Shown here piece by piece: positions 10,993 through 24,302 of a stretch of 64,000 nucleotides of DNA. Positions within the stretch are counted from its first letter, which is position 1. Each line of letters starts with the position of its first letter. Below the pieces are notes generated by a model. That model did no database searches and had not been told where the DNA came from. It saw nothing but the letters and a program-made list of their open reading frames with translations. The translations under genes and the position numbers were made by a program. Origin of the DNA: Strongylocentrotus droebachiensis (lineage: Eukaryota; Echinodermata; Echinoidea; Camarodonta; Strongylocentrotidae); the NCBI GenBank assembly GCA_035222895.1, contig JAVYIG010006814.1:47445-111444 (forward strand), given 5' to 3'.

Positions 10993-12597
10993 TACAATAT
11001 CATGCAGTCACAGATTCTTGAAAAAGATGTGAGTGGAACGTGGATTCTCTTCTGACTTCGCAAGTTGGGCTTACAACCTTAACCTCAAGCTAAATAGATA
11101 TTATTCAAAAACTTTAGTTAGCCTTCATACTTTTAAAATTAAATTAAAATATTTATTAAAAAAACATTTTATATATTGAATGATTTTTTTAGACTCTATT
11201 ATAAATTATTTATCCTATATATTTCCGAATATAGATTATATTTTTACCTTTACTGAACGAGGAAGTACGTTTGGAGGGGAAATCACCGATGGCCGAGGCA
11301 AAATAATGTCTCGCCCGTGTCTCGCCCAATTGAGCCGAATTGGGCTGGGTAAAATCTTCTCTCGGTGCCCATTTAAACGTTGATTAAACCGGAGTTTCCA
11401 CATTTGGCTTCAGAATACTGGTCAATGAGTGTGTGATGAGCATGTGAAGACGGGGGGGGGGGGGGGGGGGGGGCTGTAAATAGCAAAGAGAAAACGGGGA
11501 ATTTCTATTGCCTGTCAATATATATCTTAGAACCAAGGACAGGAATAATTTTCGGTTTATTACAAAATTACTTTGAAATTCCTTCATACATTATAACTGA
11601 ATGCTTCATGATAGCACTGTAGGTCTAAGTGTATACCTCCGGGAGGGGGCGGGGAAAATTGGTAGATTGGGGAGGAGGCCTATATAGACGTGCAGACTGA
11701 GGCGGACCATTTGCAAAAGAATGGGCATAATAGTGAAGGCAAGCAAGCAAAACAAAAACAAATCTAAACATTTAAACAAAAAATACTATGAACTCAACTA
11801 TTTTTTAAAAACAAAAAAAGATCCTTCAGGATCTCTGACATTTTTTTATACTTTGCATGACACTTCCGTTTTATGTTAAATACATAATACTCAGCTATTG
11901 AAATAATTCATAGTTTCTGATGCAAGCGCATGGTTTAATTAATAATATTGCTAACTAAAAAGTGTAATGGTATGCAGTTTCACTCGGAATTTGAATTGAA
12001 ATTTTGTGCGCCTTTATGAAAAGATGATGCAAACTGCAACTTTTACCCAGGATACCCAGACATTGTGTATCCTGCCAATTGATTTGAACAGTTATTTCAA
12101 GAAGTTTACATGAAATATTTCATAGTCTTTGAAGACTGTTTTTACACAATATTATATAGGATATAACATACATTTTGTCAAGTCCAACAGAGCGAAAAGG
12201 GGTGACTTTATTTTTATTAAGCGCCAACCCCCATGCCCGGGCCCCCATCATTACATTTTCAATATCATATGAAGACATCATAAATTGTTCAACCATTGTG
12301 GGTTTTACTGACTCTAAGATTAATAATTAACAGGGTTTTTTTTATAAACCATACAGTTCCCGAAATCGAGTTATATTCAATTGGTGTAAGGATGAACTCT
12401 TTGGTCGATTCCATGCAGGGTTGAGTGTGTTTCATAATCTAAAATACTTGTATATATAATCTCATATCTCTATCTCTCACGCGTAGACACAGGCTTGATT
12501 GCAAAATATTTTGGCTAGAAAATTGATAGCGATAAGCCCAACGATTATACTCGTAGCGCCCACGTGGAGATTGAAACGGATTGAAACTTGCTAGCAG
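10993..12597. other. Intergenic region upstream of DPH5
   Basis: Between the possible LSM4 start and DPH5 I see no coding exon. It holds a poly-G run (about 11451-11473) and AT-rich unique sequence. An E-box CACGTG lies at about 12561-12566, some 65 bp before the DPH5 start. LSM4 and DPH5 diverge from this region, so it probably contains both promoters. Confidence 0.5.
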
Positions 12598-12630
12598 ATG
12601 CATGCAGACTCTGGACGGTGTGGGGAAAAA

Positions 12631-15600
12631 ATGTTGTTTCTTATCGGTTTGGGCCTTGGTGATGTTAAAGATGTTACAGTAAAAGGATTGGAAGCCATCA
12701 AAAATGCCAAACGTGTTTATTTAGAAGCCTACACATCCATCTTAACCGTAGGCAAAGATGCATTGGTAAGTCCCGATCGATCATCAGCGGAGCGCAATGC
12801 GACGGCCACCACAGCGGGGATGGGCGGGTAGACAACGGAGATACTCACGGATCCGGGCTAACTCGGACCAGGGGACAACTCGGCCCAGCTTAAAAAACTG
12901 TCATTTTTTGTCATTTTACCCTAACTCTAACCCTAACTCTAACCCTAACCCTAACCCTAAACCTAACCCTACACATAAACATGCAAAAAATGACAGTTTT
13001 TGCATCTGGGCAGAGTTGTCCCGTGGTCCGAGTTAGCCCGACTCCATTAGCCCGACTCCATACTCACGTCACTCGATTCTGTGGAGTGGCTACGTAGTAC
13101 GTGCACACATTCCAACGTATTTATTGTGTTCACGTCACACTTAAAGCTCGGTTCATTTGAAGGATCTGATGATTTATGGGTCGACACCTTTTAATAATCT
13201 TATTCTTCAGTATGAAGATAGTCTATAAGAACTCGACTTAGTCTATCAATTGTCGTTTGCCTTTTTCTTTTTACTGAAAGACATTCCCTTTTTTAATTTG
13301 TTGTGGCATTTTCTACAAGTACAAACAAGAACTTACATTATTATTTTTTTGTAAAGAGTATTTTTCTGACAAAAGTCAAGTGTCTTACGTTCACTGGGAT
13401 TGGGATGCTGTGAAATGGGCCAATACAGTAGGGAGGGCAATGCATTTTTACCTCAAAATCTTATCTTTTTATTTGTGAAACTGAGTTGTGAACATACCGT
13501 ACACAGTATGAAAGTTTTGTACAATTATTATTAATGGTATATGACAATGTTCAGTTAAGTTCATGACGAACAAACACAATCCAAATTGGCACCCCAAAAA
13601 TGTCTATTGACCATCTCTACTCTAGTCTAGGACTCTGTGACATTTTGACTAGGGCTAATTACAGCTCATTTTGACCAAGACTAATTAACGTCTCATTTCT
13701 ACTCTAACAAAATAGATATTTGATCAAGGATTTTAAGAAAGGCAAATTACTCATTTTCTCCACTACGTGCACTCTCTTTCTTATTACAGGAGCAGTATTA
13801 TGGACGGGAGATCATTTTAGCCGACCGTGACCTGGTTGAACAAGGGTCGGATGAGATCTTTGAGGATGCAAGGACGGAGGATATAGCATTCTTAGTTGTC
13901 GGCGATCCATTTGGGTAAGACCAATCATAGGTAGATTTAGTCTTTCAATTAGCAATGTTCTATTTATTGACCTTTCTGTTTTGGTTATTTTTTTTTTTAT
14001 TGGATATGGAGAAAATAATTTAACCTACAAACTGTTTATTTAGTGAGGTTTATATAGAAGTTTGTAACATATTTTTTTCAAGTGTATACAATTATACATG
14101 TACTTGTACTATTTACATGGTTCATTCCATTTATTACACACAAAAATCAATGAAGTATAATGAAGAAAAAAAGTAGTAGCTATGATTTACAGCCAATCAA
14201 AATCAAAGTTTCCATGGAAGTTACCATTAATGGCACAGTTACTATTGTAAACTAATAAAATAATCTCTTGACAATCAATCACAATACCAATCTTCCAAAT
14301 CACTGCCTAACTCTCTAGTCCTCTCTCCTATAAAGTCTCTCCTTCCAATTCTACAGAGCTCTAAAATAACACGTCTGACACAGTATAAGTCCAGTCCAGC
14401 TCTGCATCAGTTTTATTAACCCAGGCTGTACATGTGCTCCATCAAATTATATTCAAATATAGCACAATAGAATTTAAGAATAAAACTGAATATTCATAAG
14501 AAAAAGGAGAAGAGAACCAATGATAAGTAAGAAGTGGAAATATGCAAATGAGAAGAGAACATACCACCTGTTCTAGCTTGAAGAGTTGGTATGTGGTGGA
14601 GATGAATGGTGGAGATGAATGGTGGAGATGAATGGTTGAGATGAATGGTGGAGATGAATGGATAAATGCAAATGATGTGAAATGATGTGAAATGAATATG
14701 TATGGGGTAGAAGAGACTAGATAAACAAATAGTAATCGTGACAAATAAAAGTATGGAATGAGTCTAATTTTAACTCTTACACTATCAATGCTAACTAAGT
14801 TTAATGCAACGGGGCCCTGGTGTGTCACAAAATTGCTCCAACCCCATGGAATGACCCATCTATTCTGTATCCTTTTGCAGAGCGACTACACACACAGACC
14901 TCGTTCTGAGAGCGAAGCAGGAAGGGATCGAGTACAAGGTTATCCACAATGCTTCCATCATGAATGCAATAGGTTGCTGTGGCTTACAGGTGAGTATTTG
15001 AACTTGGGACACTGGAAATAGGCAGAGACAAGTGGCATTTTCCTAGTTTTTTTTCTCACCCTTGTACATTGAAAACTTTTAAGCAGTGGGTACTATAAAA
15101 TAGCCCCATGACCGAAAAGGAACCTCTCCATTATGGAAAGTAGCCTGTCTTGAAAAAAAGAAAAAATTATAACTACCATTTACAAAGCTGATGAGCTTAT
15201 TTTATAAGTCGGCACGACGGGTAAAATATTTTCAAAACGAGTGTGATATACCATTGTGTCCCACTAAAGAAAAGCCATTCATTATTATTATTATTATTAA
15301 TTGTATGAAGCCTAGTATCTCAAGCTCAATCCTAATGTTTTTTGTTTCAATTTGCACATTACCGTAAACACACCGATGAAAAAATTATTTTGTCCTTACC
15401 CAAGTATTTTGCAAGGGATGCATGCAGACATCCATTGTCTTAGCCTGTGCGTATCTCAACGCGTATTCACCTTTTTATGCGTTCATGCACCCCAAACCAC
15501 GAGATATTGAACATTTACTGCATGGTCATCCAGCCAAACCAGGAACTTTTTCGTAAACCATGAGAAATTGAAATTCATTGCACAGTCAACAGAACACTTT

Positions 15601-17906
15601 TGCTCAGAGCACAAGATATGCTGATTTTTCTGGTTGGCTCAAAACCCTTCATACAATGAATAATAATTGCTATTGTTCATGATTGACAGCTCTACAACTA
15701 TGGGGAGACCATCTCGATAGTGTTCTGGACCGACACCTGGAAACCAGATAGTTACTATGATAAGATAGCATCTAACAGATCAAGAGGTCTTCACACACTG
15801 TGCCTACTAGACATCAAAATGAAGGAGCAGAGTGTAGAGAATCTAATCAAGTGAGTATACCACCTTTTATCAGGGATGTCAGAGATATTTGGGGGCATTC
15901 TATCAGTTGTCATTTGGGAAGGCATTAATCTACATTTGCCACTCAATACCAAAGAGAGAAATGGGGACCTGGTAGGATGACGAAAGCATTTTTGTTAGTA
16001 ATTTCCTATGCTCTAATGATGGCCACATGGTAGGAATACTCCCCAGGGAGTGGAGATGGTGCACATTGTGCGTGAATGGATCCAATGATCGGGGTAATAA
16101 TATCTGTAAAGCGCTTAGAGACGGTATTCCGTATTTAATTATTAGGCACTATATAAATCCAGATTATTATTGTTATTGGATTATATCCACCTAGTACTGC
16201 ATACTATGAATATTGTTTAATTTTGTCAATAAAAGGGGAGGGTCAGGGTTAACATGAGTGTGCTCTCCCTTCCTCTGATTGAAGAAGAAAAAAAGAAGAG
16301 AGAGAAATAGGAGAGGGAGAATGCTGATTGGACCCCTTCCTGCACCCTCATTATCAGTCGTTGACCTTAGTAATTTGTATTTCATTCACCAAGTAATACC
16401 GATGACCTCCACCATCAGGGACATCTATACACAGAGCTTGGCCAACTTGGTTTCAGTTAGTGACAACATGGCGCATATTCTTAAGTTTTATGCTTGCCCA
16501 ACAAAGCAGTATTCGCCATATTGTGCCCAACTCGAACCGGGTTGGCCAAATGATGAGACGTTATGGCTCAGTGGTAGAGCAGTGGTCTCGTAACCAGGAG
16601 GTCATGGGTTCAAAACCAAGTCAATGTGCTAGGGCCCTTTGGTAAGGCATTGATCCTCATTACCAAGTCCCTCGGAGAGGACTTAAAGTCATTGGACCCC
16701 TGGTTGCTTACTTACAAGCATACACATGCTTTCATAGCAGTCAGGTAAACAAACAAACAAACAAACCACTCGTATACTTTACTATGAAGGTTACAGGATT
16801 ACACATGCTTTCTTAGAGGTCAGGTAAAAAAAAAAACCATCAAACCAAAACTCTCCTAATTAATGATACTGTTCATCTTAATACTAATGCCCCCCACCCC
16901 AAGCCGTGATAGTTGGGCCAATGCCATGTCACTGATGGAGATCACCGGAATGTCCAATGTTTCTTATTTATTGTCTCCAGAGGGCGTAAGATCTTCGAGC
17001 CACCTCGCTTCCTCACGGTACCACAGGCTGCGTCTCAACTTCTTGAAATCCCAGACAGGAGGAAAGAGAGGGGAGATGACTACACAGGTAAATCCTCAGT
17101 CTCTTGGTGTCAAGGCTTGTTTAGATATGACCCTGGTAAATGCCCCCCCCCCCCCCATTCAAAAAAAAAATTAAAAAAAAACAAAACAAACAACAACATG
17201 TAAATGAATTTATGGCAACAAATTTCCTTTGCTTATTCACTGGGATCTGTCTAATATAATACAGAAATGTGACACATATTACATTTTATGTCGTCATAAA
17301 AAAAAACCTGCCACGGTTTTACCACGTCATATCTGAATGAGGCCTGACTAGCAAATTTTGTGTGTGTAGATACAGTAAATCTCTGTGTATAAGGCCCACC
17401 CCTATTTTGAAAACACATGCGGGGAAGGATTTCATTTAACATCGAGGTGCAGTTGAAGGCGCCGATTTGTGCTTGTGAACTTGTCACAAATAAAAGTAAA
17501 AATGTCGTTTTTAGAAGAATGTGTAAGATCATTAATGTAAATTAAAAACAGTAGAGTACCTAGGATAAAACCTTGTAGTAGGCCAAAGCGAAATTGGAGG
17601 AATTGTTATCATAAACTACATATTGAGATCTATTAAAAAGATTACTTTCAAACCAAGATGACAGACAAATTTGAGTGTTGTTTTAGTTTCCGAGTGGTGA
17701 GTCAACACACCGATTACTGAGCTGGGATACATTGCCAGGCATAGCGCCATAAATCAAAACTAAAAAACGTTCGCAACCTGGGTGTCTGAACATCTGCTAT
17801 CATGGCTTCAATAATCATGATAGCAGATGTTCCTATATTTTTTTGTGTACCGTAAATAACGTTGTATTAACCGCCCTTGTGTATAAACCGCACCCCTCTT
17901 TTTCGC

Positions 17907-17938
<32 letters not shown>

Positions 17939-20666
17939 GATTTTTTTTTTTTTTCTTTTTCTTCTTTTTTCTTCTCCCCCTGAAAAAGTGTTGTATCATC
18001 ACAGATATTTTTAATTCCGTTTGAACGCTAGTTAAAACAGGACGGTTTTTGGTTAAACGGAAATTAATCACTTTTGCCAAAGTTTGATAGGTCTAGTAAG
18101 AATAGTGGTCGGGACTGGGCAGGCGCTGGGCCGACCAGCAGGGGGGATCTTCACCCACCATTCCTGGTGAAAAGCACTGCTTTCGTCAGGCACTAATTTC
18201 ACATGAAAACGTAATGAAAAGTTGTACTTACATTCATATTCCTGTCCTTAATCGTGTTTTATTTGCAAGTGTACATGAATCTTGATTTCAATTTGTCATT
18301 AAATGATTATTTTGTCAATATTTGTTCGATGTTGTTGTGTAAAGTTAAGATTCATGGAAGCTGCCATATTGGATTTACAATTCAGGCTCTTTCATAACTG
18401 TTGTTATAAATGTTTATTTTTAAGAGGTTAAACAAAAAATTCTTGCAATTTTCCAGAATAAATAAATTTAATAATATAATATATATTTATTTCATTATTT
18501 ATTGTAAAATTTGGCCAAAATTGTTACACTTATGTATCATGTAACCAACACAAGTACGTACACAAAACTACACACACTCAAAATACGAAATCCATCCATT
18601 TCCCACCACCAGACATATATTTAGAATCGACAAACATCCATCTTCACGTAAGTTAAAATCATCAATCAACCAGAAATATTACAATAATAATAGTTCAAAA
18701 TATTAAATATTGCATATTTGTAAGTTTGTTACAAGTATTTACATCCAAAATATCGCTAGAATTTTTTTTTTTTTTCGTCACGTATTTCTTCATCTCACTA
18801 CATGAATTATCACACGTGGGGCAATGCAAATTGTTTGTCCACCGCACGTATGTAATAACAATCCCAACACAATTATGATCGACTTGGCAGTGACAGAGCA
18901 CAATTCTAGGCCCCAAATTTCATATTTTGCATCATCGGAATTACATGAAAATTTATCAGATTCAAGATTATAGTATAACATTCATATTAGAAATATTTTT
19001 TCTAATGTCAGAACTTCCGATGTATGATTTGAAAAGCGTTAAAAACGAGTGTCATTTTCAGGACGATGCTATCTAACCAAGCCAAGAACTTTAGCCTCAG
19101 TGACACAATTTGCAGCATGAATTATGTCTGTAACGTGTATAAACCGCACCCCCGACTTTTGATGTTTACCGGCGGTAAAAAAAGTGCGGTTAATACAACG
19201 TTATTTACGGTACCTGTGTATAAGACTTTCAATTTTTTTCTGCGGCAAAAAAGTGCGCCTTATACACGGAGATTTACTAGTAAGATAAAAACAGTAATTT
19301 TTGTATGTATTACCTCAGTGACCCTACAGCGACCCCCCACCTACTCCAAACCAATTATCTCTACCCCATTAAGGGTAATGCAATGTTTTGTTCTGTCTGT
19401 TGTCGGTCTGCAGTCAGTCTCTTTGGTGTGACTGAGGTAGAAGGAGGGTGGGGGAGTAGAGAGTTGTAGTAAGCAAATATTAATCGACTACGAGGGTAAT
19501 GGTGCAAACTATCATCCCCGAGGTGATCTCGAGGCTACTATCATCCCGAGCCGCGAGGCGAGGGAAGATAGTAGCCACGAGATCACCGAGGCGATGATAA
19601 TTTGTATCCATTGCCCGAGTAAAGGAGGTTAATATTTGTTATATATCCCACATCGGCAATAAGGTCTATTTAAAGTGAATTTTACATAATATTAAGAACT
19701 GATTCTGCAGACAGTTTAGCTTCAGCTAGATTTTACAGAGCGCAACATGCATACATGTAATACAGACGATGCGCGCTCATTTGACATTGACATTGACTTT
19801 GACATTTTGCGTAACCTACTTTGCTATACGTATTCAATGGGCAAGGGTGCGCAAGTGGGGTAGCAGCAAAAAATTACTTTACAAAAGTACTATCTCAGGT
19901 AGATAGTACTTATCTATATTTTATCATGTGATTGTACAATACATTGCAAGATTCTTAGTATGCGGGATATAATACTTCATATTATGTGCATAAACAACGA
20001 ATAAGAACATCACATTATCATATCTCTATAGGCCGCTGAGAAACATGTACATGTATCTGTTAGCAATACAAGGATTTCACAAATTCATTGCTGCGTCAGT
20101 TGTGCTTTAACTATGTAGTTTAGCATAAAATTCTGAGGCAATCTCAATGACTCGTAGAATAAAAAATTCATAACCATTTTATGTTCGCAAAATTTAGTGG
20201 TTTTGCTGTATTCAGTACTATTGATTAAATGTTGCCCGAGCTCTTATGATGCCTTTGTGAAGATTCCTCAGAACATTTTAAAAACACTTTTGATTTTTTT
20301 AAAACTTAGTTTCACAACCTTATCCGTTGAGCTATTTTCTATGTAACTTGCATATTCAACTATTTTGCTCCTTGATCAAAAGTTTGGGGTATATTATTAT
20401 TAAGAATTATATTTCCTCATCAAAATGTTTTCTCTTTCATAACAGCCTACACAGAAGACACAATTTGCATAGGGGTTGCCAGAGTTGGTTCCGACACCCA
20501 GCAGATCGTATCTGGAACGTTACGAGAGCTGACCTCCGTTGACCTCGGAGATCCTCTGCACTCATTGGTTATCGCTGGTCACATGCATCCAGTCGAGCTA
20601 GAGATGCTCAAGCAGTTTGCTGTTACCCCTTCTATTTTTGATGCATTGCTTGCAGAAAGCAGATAG
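12631..20666 (+). CDS. DPH5: Diphthine (methyl ester) synthase DPH5
   Basis: DPH5 is the cytoplasmic S-adenosylmethionine-dependent methyltransferase that methylates the modified histidine of elongation factor 2 during diphthamide synthesis. Six exons join in phase: 12631-12765, 13790-13914, 14881-14989, 15690-15850, 16981-17087 and 20446-20666. They total 858 nt, or 285 residues plus TAG, the length of the human protein. Family hallmarks are the N-terminal GLGLGD (6-11), the SAM-site segment GDPFGATTH (83-91), [16 protein letters not shown] (110-125), WTDTW (136-140) and GRKIFEPPR (178-186). The start is placed at 12631 because [11 protein letters not shown] matches the conserved N terminus. 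An in-frame upstream ATG at 12598 would add 11 residues. All introns are GT-AG. Intron 5, 3.4 kb, holds nested transposons. The gene converges on SLC30A7. Confidence 0.96.
12854..13040. mobile_element. Fold-back element enclosing telomere-like CCCTAA repeats
   Basis: The left arm, CGGGCTAACTCGGACC onward, and the right arm are inverted over about 60 bp, extending through CTGTCATTTTTTG. The loop (12919-12970) is made of CCCTAA and CTCTAA units, with one variant. It lies in DPH5 intron 1, within 90 bp of the exon 1 donor. A predicted ORF across it is rich in Asn/Pro only because of the hexamer. Confidence 0.85.
14590..14662. repeat. 13-bp minisatellite in DPH5 intron 2
   Basis: About five tandem units of GATGAATGGTGGA, one carrying TTGA instead of TGGA. 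Confidence 0.85.
16556..16765 (+). mobile_element. tRNA-derived SINE
   Basis: An A-box-like TGGCTCAGTGG (16564-16574) and a B-box-like GGTTCAAAACC (16607-16617) have tRNA-like spacing and are followed by a non-tRNA body and a short (AAAC)n tail (about 16746-16765). A reverse-strand relative is at 52311-52441, and a fragment at 52795-52850 shares the GTCCTCTCCGAGGGACT body. The head is too degenerate for a working tRNA. Confidence 0.75.
17788..17832. repeat. Short hairpin
   Basis: GAACATCTGCTATCATG and its reverse complement flank a loop of about 11 nt. It lies in the outer element next to the nested insertion. Confidence 0.85.
17850..19210. mobile_element. Inner 1.36 kb TA-flanked element, nested
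   Basis: It begins CCGTAAATAACGTTGTATTA and ends TAATACAACGTTATTTACGG, with TA at 17848-17849 and 19211-19212. Removing it and one TA rejoins GTGTA to CCTGTGTATAAGAC, which lines up with the uninterrupted GTGTACCGTGTATAAACC of the copy at 31418. The interior (about 17940-19120) is AT-rich, longer than in sibling copies and without a convincing ORF. Confidence 0.82.
19488..19622. repeat. Small fold-back element
   Basis: CTACGAGGGTAATGG at the left faces CCATTGCCCGAGTA at the right. Nested inside are GTGATCTCG/CGAGATCAC and CTACTATC/GATAGTAG pairs, so most of the element pairs with itself. Confidence 0.7.
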
Positions 20667-20696
20667 CACTGGTTTATGTGTTGGTCGCTGTCTGCA

Positions 20697-20915
20697 TGTC
20701 TCTCTTTTTCTCTTTCTTTCTCTCTATCTCTGTCTTTTCCTCCCTTTAATTTTCTCTTTCCTTATACCTGTATTTCTATATCCTCCTTTCTTGAATCCTT
20801 TTCCCTCCATCTCTCTTCTACCTCTCTCTAGCACTACCTGTCTATGTGTCTGTCTCTTTACTTCCCCTCCGTCTCTAATGTCTTTCTTTCTCTGTCTCTT
20901 TCTCTCTTACTGTCT
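20697..20915. repeat. CT-rich low-complexity tract in the DPH5 3' region
   Basis: Impure TCTCTTT-type pyrimidine-rich sequence starting about 30 bp after the DPH5 stop. It may be part of the 3' UTR. No clear AATAAA signal is seen nearby. Confidence 0.7.
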
Positions 20916-20946
20916 GATATGCGATATTTCATAATAATGTACTTAA

Positions 20947-22401
20947 AGTTGATACTCTAAGACAATCCCAAATACTGAGATAATTACATAAATAGAAAGC
21001 TTTTAACCCCCATAATAACACCAAATGGTGTCCACCCGACAAAACAAGTTTAGAATAATGAATTTATTCGAGTAAACTCTACCAAAATATCCAAGTCTGA
21101 AACCCGGAAGTGCACGTAGAGTCGGGCCTCTATCCGTGACGTCACGAACGGGAGTCATGGGCTCAGTGAGAGTGAATGGCAGTGATATCCCTACGTAAAT
21201 GCTATCCTGTCAGAGCTTAGATTTGTTGTTGTTAAGGAGTATATTTGATGGATTTTCTGTTTTCATTTGAATGAAGAATAACGAAGCAACATTTTCCAGT
21301 CGCTGATTTCTTTTTATATCCTCATATTCACCTATTTGGTAGAGATTTAAGACGAGTTTACTGCTTAGGAATTAAAGTTAAATCGTGCACTTATGAATAG
21401 GCGGATGCATTATATTGTCATCAGATGTACATGAGCAGTTTTGTTAAAACGAATAGGTCTAGAACTATGATAGTACTTATCATAGATGTGTGTGACTGCC
21501 TCAAAAAAGGATACAGTACCAGTACTACCAGTTAAACATTTTATGTTGTAAAATATCAAACTTGAACGAGATCATGCAAGCGCGCTTCCTCTATAATATT
21601 TTGGCGAGTGATGCGGCTCTTGCATGAACGTTCGTGGAGCGAGCAGAATCGGGAGGTAAGACCAAGCCGCTGCTCTAGGCGCTGCTTGCTTGTGATGGAA
21701 CGTACGTGCGCTAGTTATGTTTATCGGCAATTGCAAGAGAATGAAAGCGACGTTGCCAGCTAAGAAAAACAACTAACAAAGACTTGCTCCTGACTACCGG
21801 TGTCAGAATTGGTAGATGAAGGATGTTCAGGGCCAAGGAAGGCGAAAGACATGGGAAAAAGGAAGAAGAAACCATCGGGAGATCGCTGTAGTGTATGGTA
21901 ATGAACTGTGCATGGGTAGACAGCTACTGTTCACTCCGTGCCTGGGCCGATTTCAACACCAAAACAAAAATTACATGGTGAAAATATCGACTAATAGCAC
22001 ATCGTTGGCATGTATATGTCATAATTTTTAAAAGGGGAATTGATATTAATACTATGAAGTACTAGGGGAAGGTAAAGAATTGTACATAGAATTATGATTT
22101 ATTAGACTTTTCAGCCTTTGAAACAAAAATATGCAGAAAATCGTATCACTCTGCACATGTTTGCTATGGAACATCCGGGTACGTGAATATACTCTCTCCC
22201 GGACGTGAGGTCATAAATAGTAGACCAGCGTCGTGACTGATTTTCTATGCAAAGAGAGGCGGATATTTTAGACATTTCAATTGAGGATTTCGAGTAGACA
22301 GAATTTTTTGTGATATACTAAGTAATTGAAAAACTTAAAAATAACATATACTTGCCGTAGGTAACAAATTAAGGGACATTTATTTGCTTAGAGTATCAAC
22401 T
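20947..22401. mobile_element. 1455-bp TTAA-flanked inverted-repeat element
   Basis: The ends are AGTTGATACTCTAAG and CTTAGAGTATCAACT (15 bp, exact), with TTAA at 20943-20946 and 22402-22405. The interior shows no ORF above 71 codons and no recognisable domain, so it is a non-autonomous or fully decayed element. TTAA suggests piggyBac or Kolobok mobilisation. Confidence 0.82.
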
Positions 22402-24164
22402 TTAAGAAGTGTATATTTATGTGAAGTAGTCTACCTTTGTGTTAGTTATTTGATTACCTTTTTTAGAACATGTAAGAAGAGATTCAATCTATTGAGAGGT
22501 ATTGGATACATGTCCAATCATATTGAAAATAAATCGGGACAATAATCTAGGCTTGTCTACATGTAGCTTGCATCTTCTCAGAGTGGGCAGAAAACTTGGA
22601 ATAAATCATGACATCAAATCATACATGTACAAAACTTGATCAAGTTAATCAACTTTTAAAAAGGGACATTTCATGATGTATTGGATGTTTTATTCATACC
22701 CTCAGAAGAAGCTTTTCTTTTCACAAATTTTGATGAGCTTGTCTGAAGTTTGTCCTAACCTAGCAATAGCATATGTATGCGTAATTTACCAATTTTTTTA
22801 CTATGTTAGTTACGGTACTAAGAAAATCCCAGATTTCAAATTTATGAGTAAATGCATGATCTGCTGTATTCTCTTGTTTTTAAAGTTCTTTTGTTTATGG
22901 TAGATTCTTGTGGCACATACCAGTAATTTTATGAAAATGTAAGATATTGAGCATTCCAACAGTCTTGTTCTCTCTCTCTCTTGTTTTTATGTACAAGATC
23001 GTCCTGTACATTTCAAAGAAGACATATTCAAATGCCCATAAGCATCAGATCTATCACAAAGGGAACAAAAATGCTACAAAGTAGTGCTAAAGTATATATG
23101 AAGTTGTCTTTTTAATATTAGTTAGTATTTACAGCAAGTTCGTTAAGAAGGCAGGCAATACAGTTTACAAGTCAGCTCAGTTACAAAGGTTGGAATAAAC
23201 ATACATAAAAGTTGTCTTGAACATAATTCTACTAGTTGTGAAGTTCACCGTACACAGAACAAGTGAAAGTAACACATGTATTTTCTAGACATTGGCAAGT
23301 CTAAGGTATTCAGTCATTAGCTGCTTCATACATCACCAGAAATAAAAGGAAAATAAGTTTTGTTTTCCTCGCTATTTGGTCTGGTCCAGCTACAGCAGGG
23401 TTGTCAACTCAATAGAAGCATTAGTTATACATGTACTAAAAACTCTGATGTCGATAACAAAAGGGACAAAATATTGAGGACTTGCCCAAACACTAAGAGA
23501 GAAGGGTCTACACATATGTACTATAAACTATGTTGATGTTCATAGATCCAATTGTAGTAGAACATTCAAAAAAATATCTATCACAAATTGATTTTAGTCC
23601 AAGATGGGGATGGAATAGATACATACAACTTAATTACATGTAGATTTATTCACAATTCTGGCAACATGTAAAAACAATGCCACATTGAATAAATATATTA
23701 TATGAAGATATTTGAACAGTGTATGTGTGATTTTATTGTTTTATGGAACAACAAACCTCTATAGACTCAATGCAGGGCTCAACACTAACTAAAAAGGTGC
23801 CTCTTTGGGCAACTAAATTTGATCGATTGTGATTTTCTGGTGGCCCCTCTTATAAACGGCTGCCATTAATTGTAACATATTTGCGATTGATGGCAACTTT
23901 GTACATAAGAGGTGGGAGACTGCAAACTTGCAATTGATTAAGAGGACTTGAGATTGATTTGGATCAATCGCAACTCTCTATTTCAAAGACGAGGTCCAGA
24001 TTAACGATGAAATGCATTTTTTAGATTTCTAGCTAACAAATCATGTGAAAAGGAATTTGAAAGCAAGACTGTAATATCCACTAAATAAAAGAATTCATTA
24101 GTTACCCAACATGCTCACCCATTACTCTTGCAATTCAATGTTTTATTGTTAAAAGAGCACTGGA

Positions 24165-24302
24165 AGGTGTTTCACAAAACTTGTCATCAGTGACAATTTG
24201 TTATAAGCTACTGAAATGCTTGCTTCTGATTGGTTATCAGCAGATTTGTCACTGACTTTTGTCATTTGTCATTGAAAAAAGGCTTTGTGAAACACCCCCT
24301 GG
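24165..24302. repeat. Dispersed TTTCACAAAACTT fold-back repeat
   Basis: GGTGTTTCACAAAACTTGTC at the left and GGCTTTGTGAAACACC at the right are inverted, with ATCAGTGACAA/TTGTCACTGA pairs inside. A copy in the opposite orientation lies at 28612-28762. Diverged relatives lie at 27215-27360 and 41095-41255. Confidence 0.75.

Larger units (their letters stand above)
17373..19280. mobile_element. Outer TA-flanked element interrupted by a nested element
   Basis: The left end is CAGTAAATCTCTGTGTATAAGG after TA (17371-17372). The right end is the inverted CGCCTTATACACGGAGATTTACTAG before TA (19281-19282). Without the nested insertion it is about 545 bp, close to its relatives at 6642 and 30995. Its body (about 17545-17765) is the same reverse-transcriptase-bearing segment on the minus strand. 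It lies in DPH5 intron 5. Confidence 0.82.

Noticed and set aside
12598..12630. Upstream ATG as the DPH5 start
   Set aside because: It is in frame but adds 11 non-conserved residues. The family begins at the M before [10 protein letters not shown].
12797..13036. ORF rich in Asn, Pro and Lys
   Set aside because: It translates the CCCTAA repeats within a fold-back element.
16564..16636. Functional tRNA gene
   Set aside because: The A and B boxes are there, but stems do not pair well and a SINE body follows.
16863..17203. Two overlapping ORFs around DPH5 exon 5
   Set aside because: They are the exon (16981-17087) read through both intron borders.
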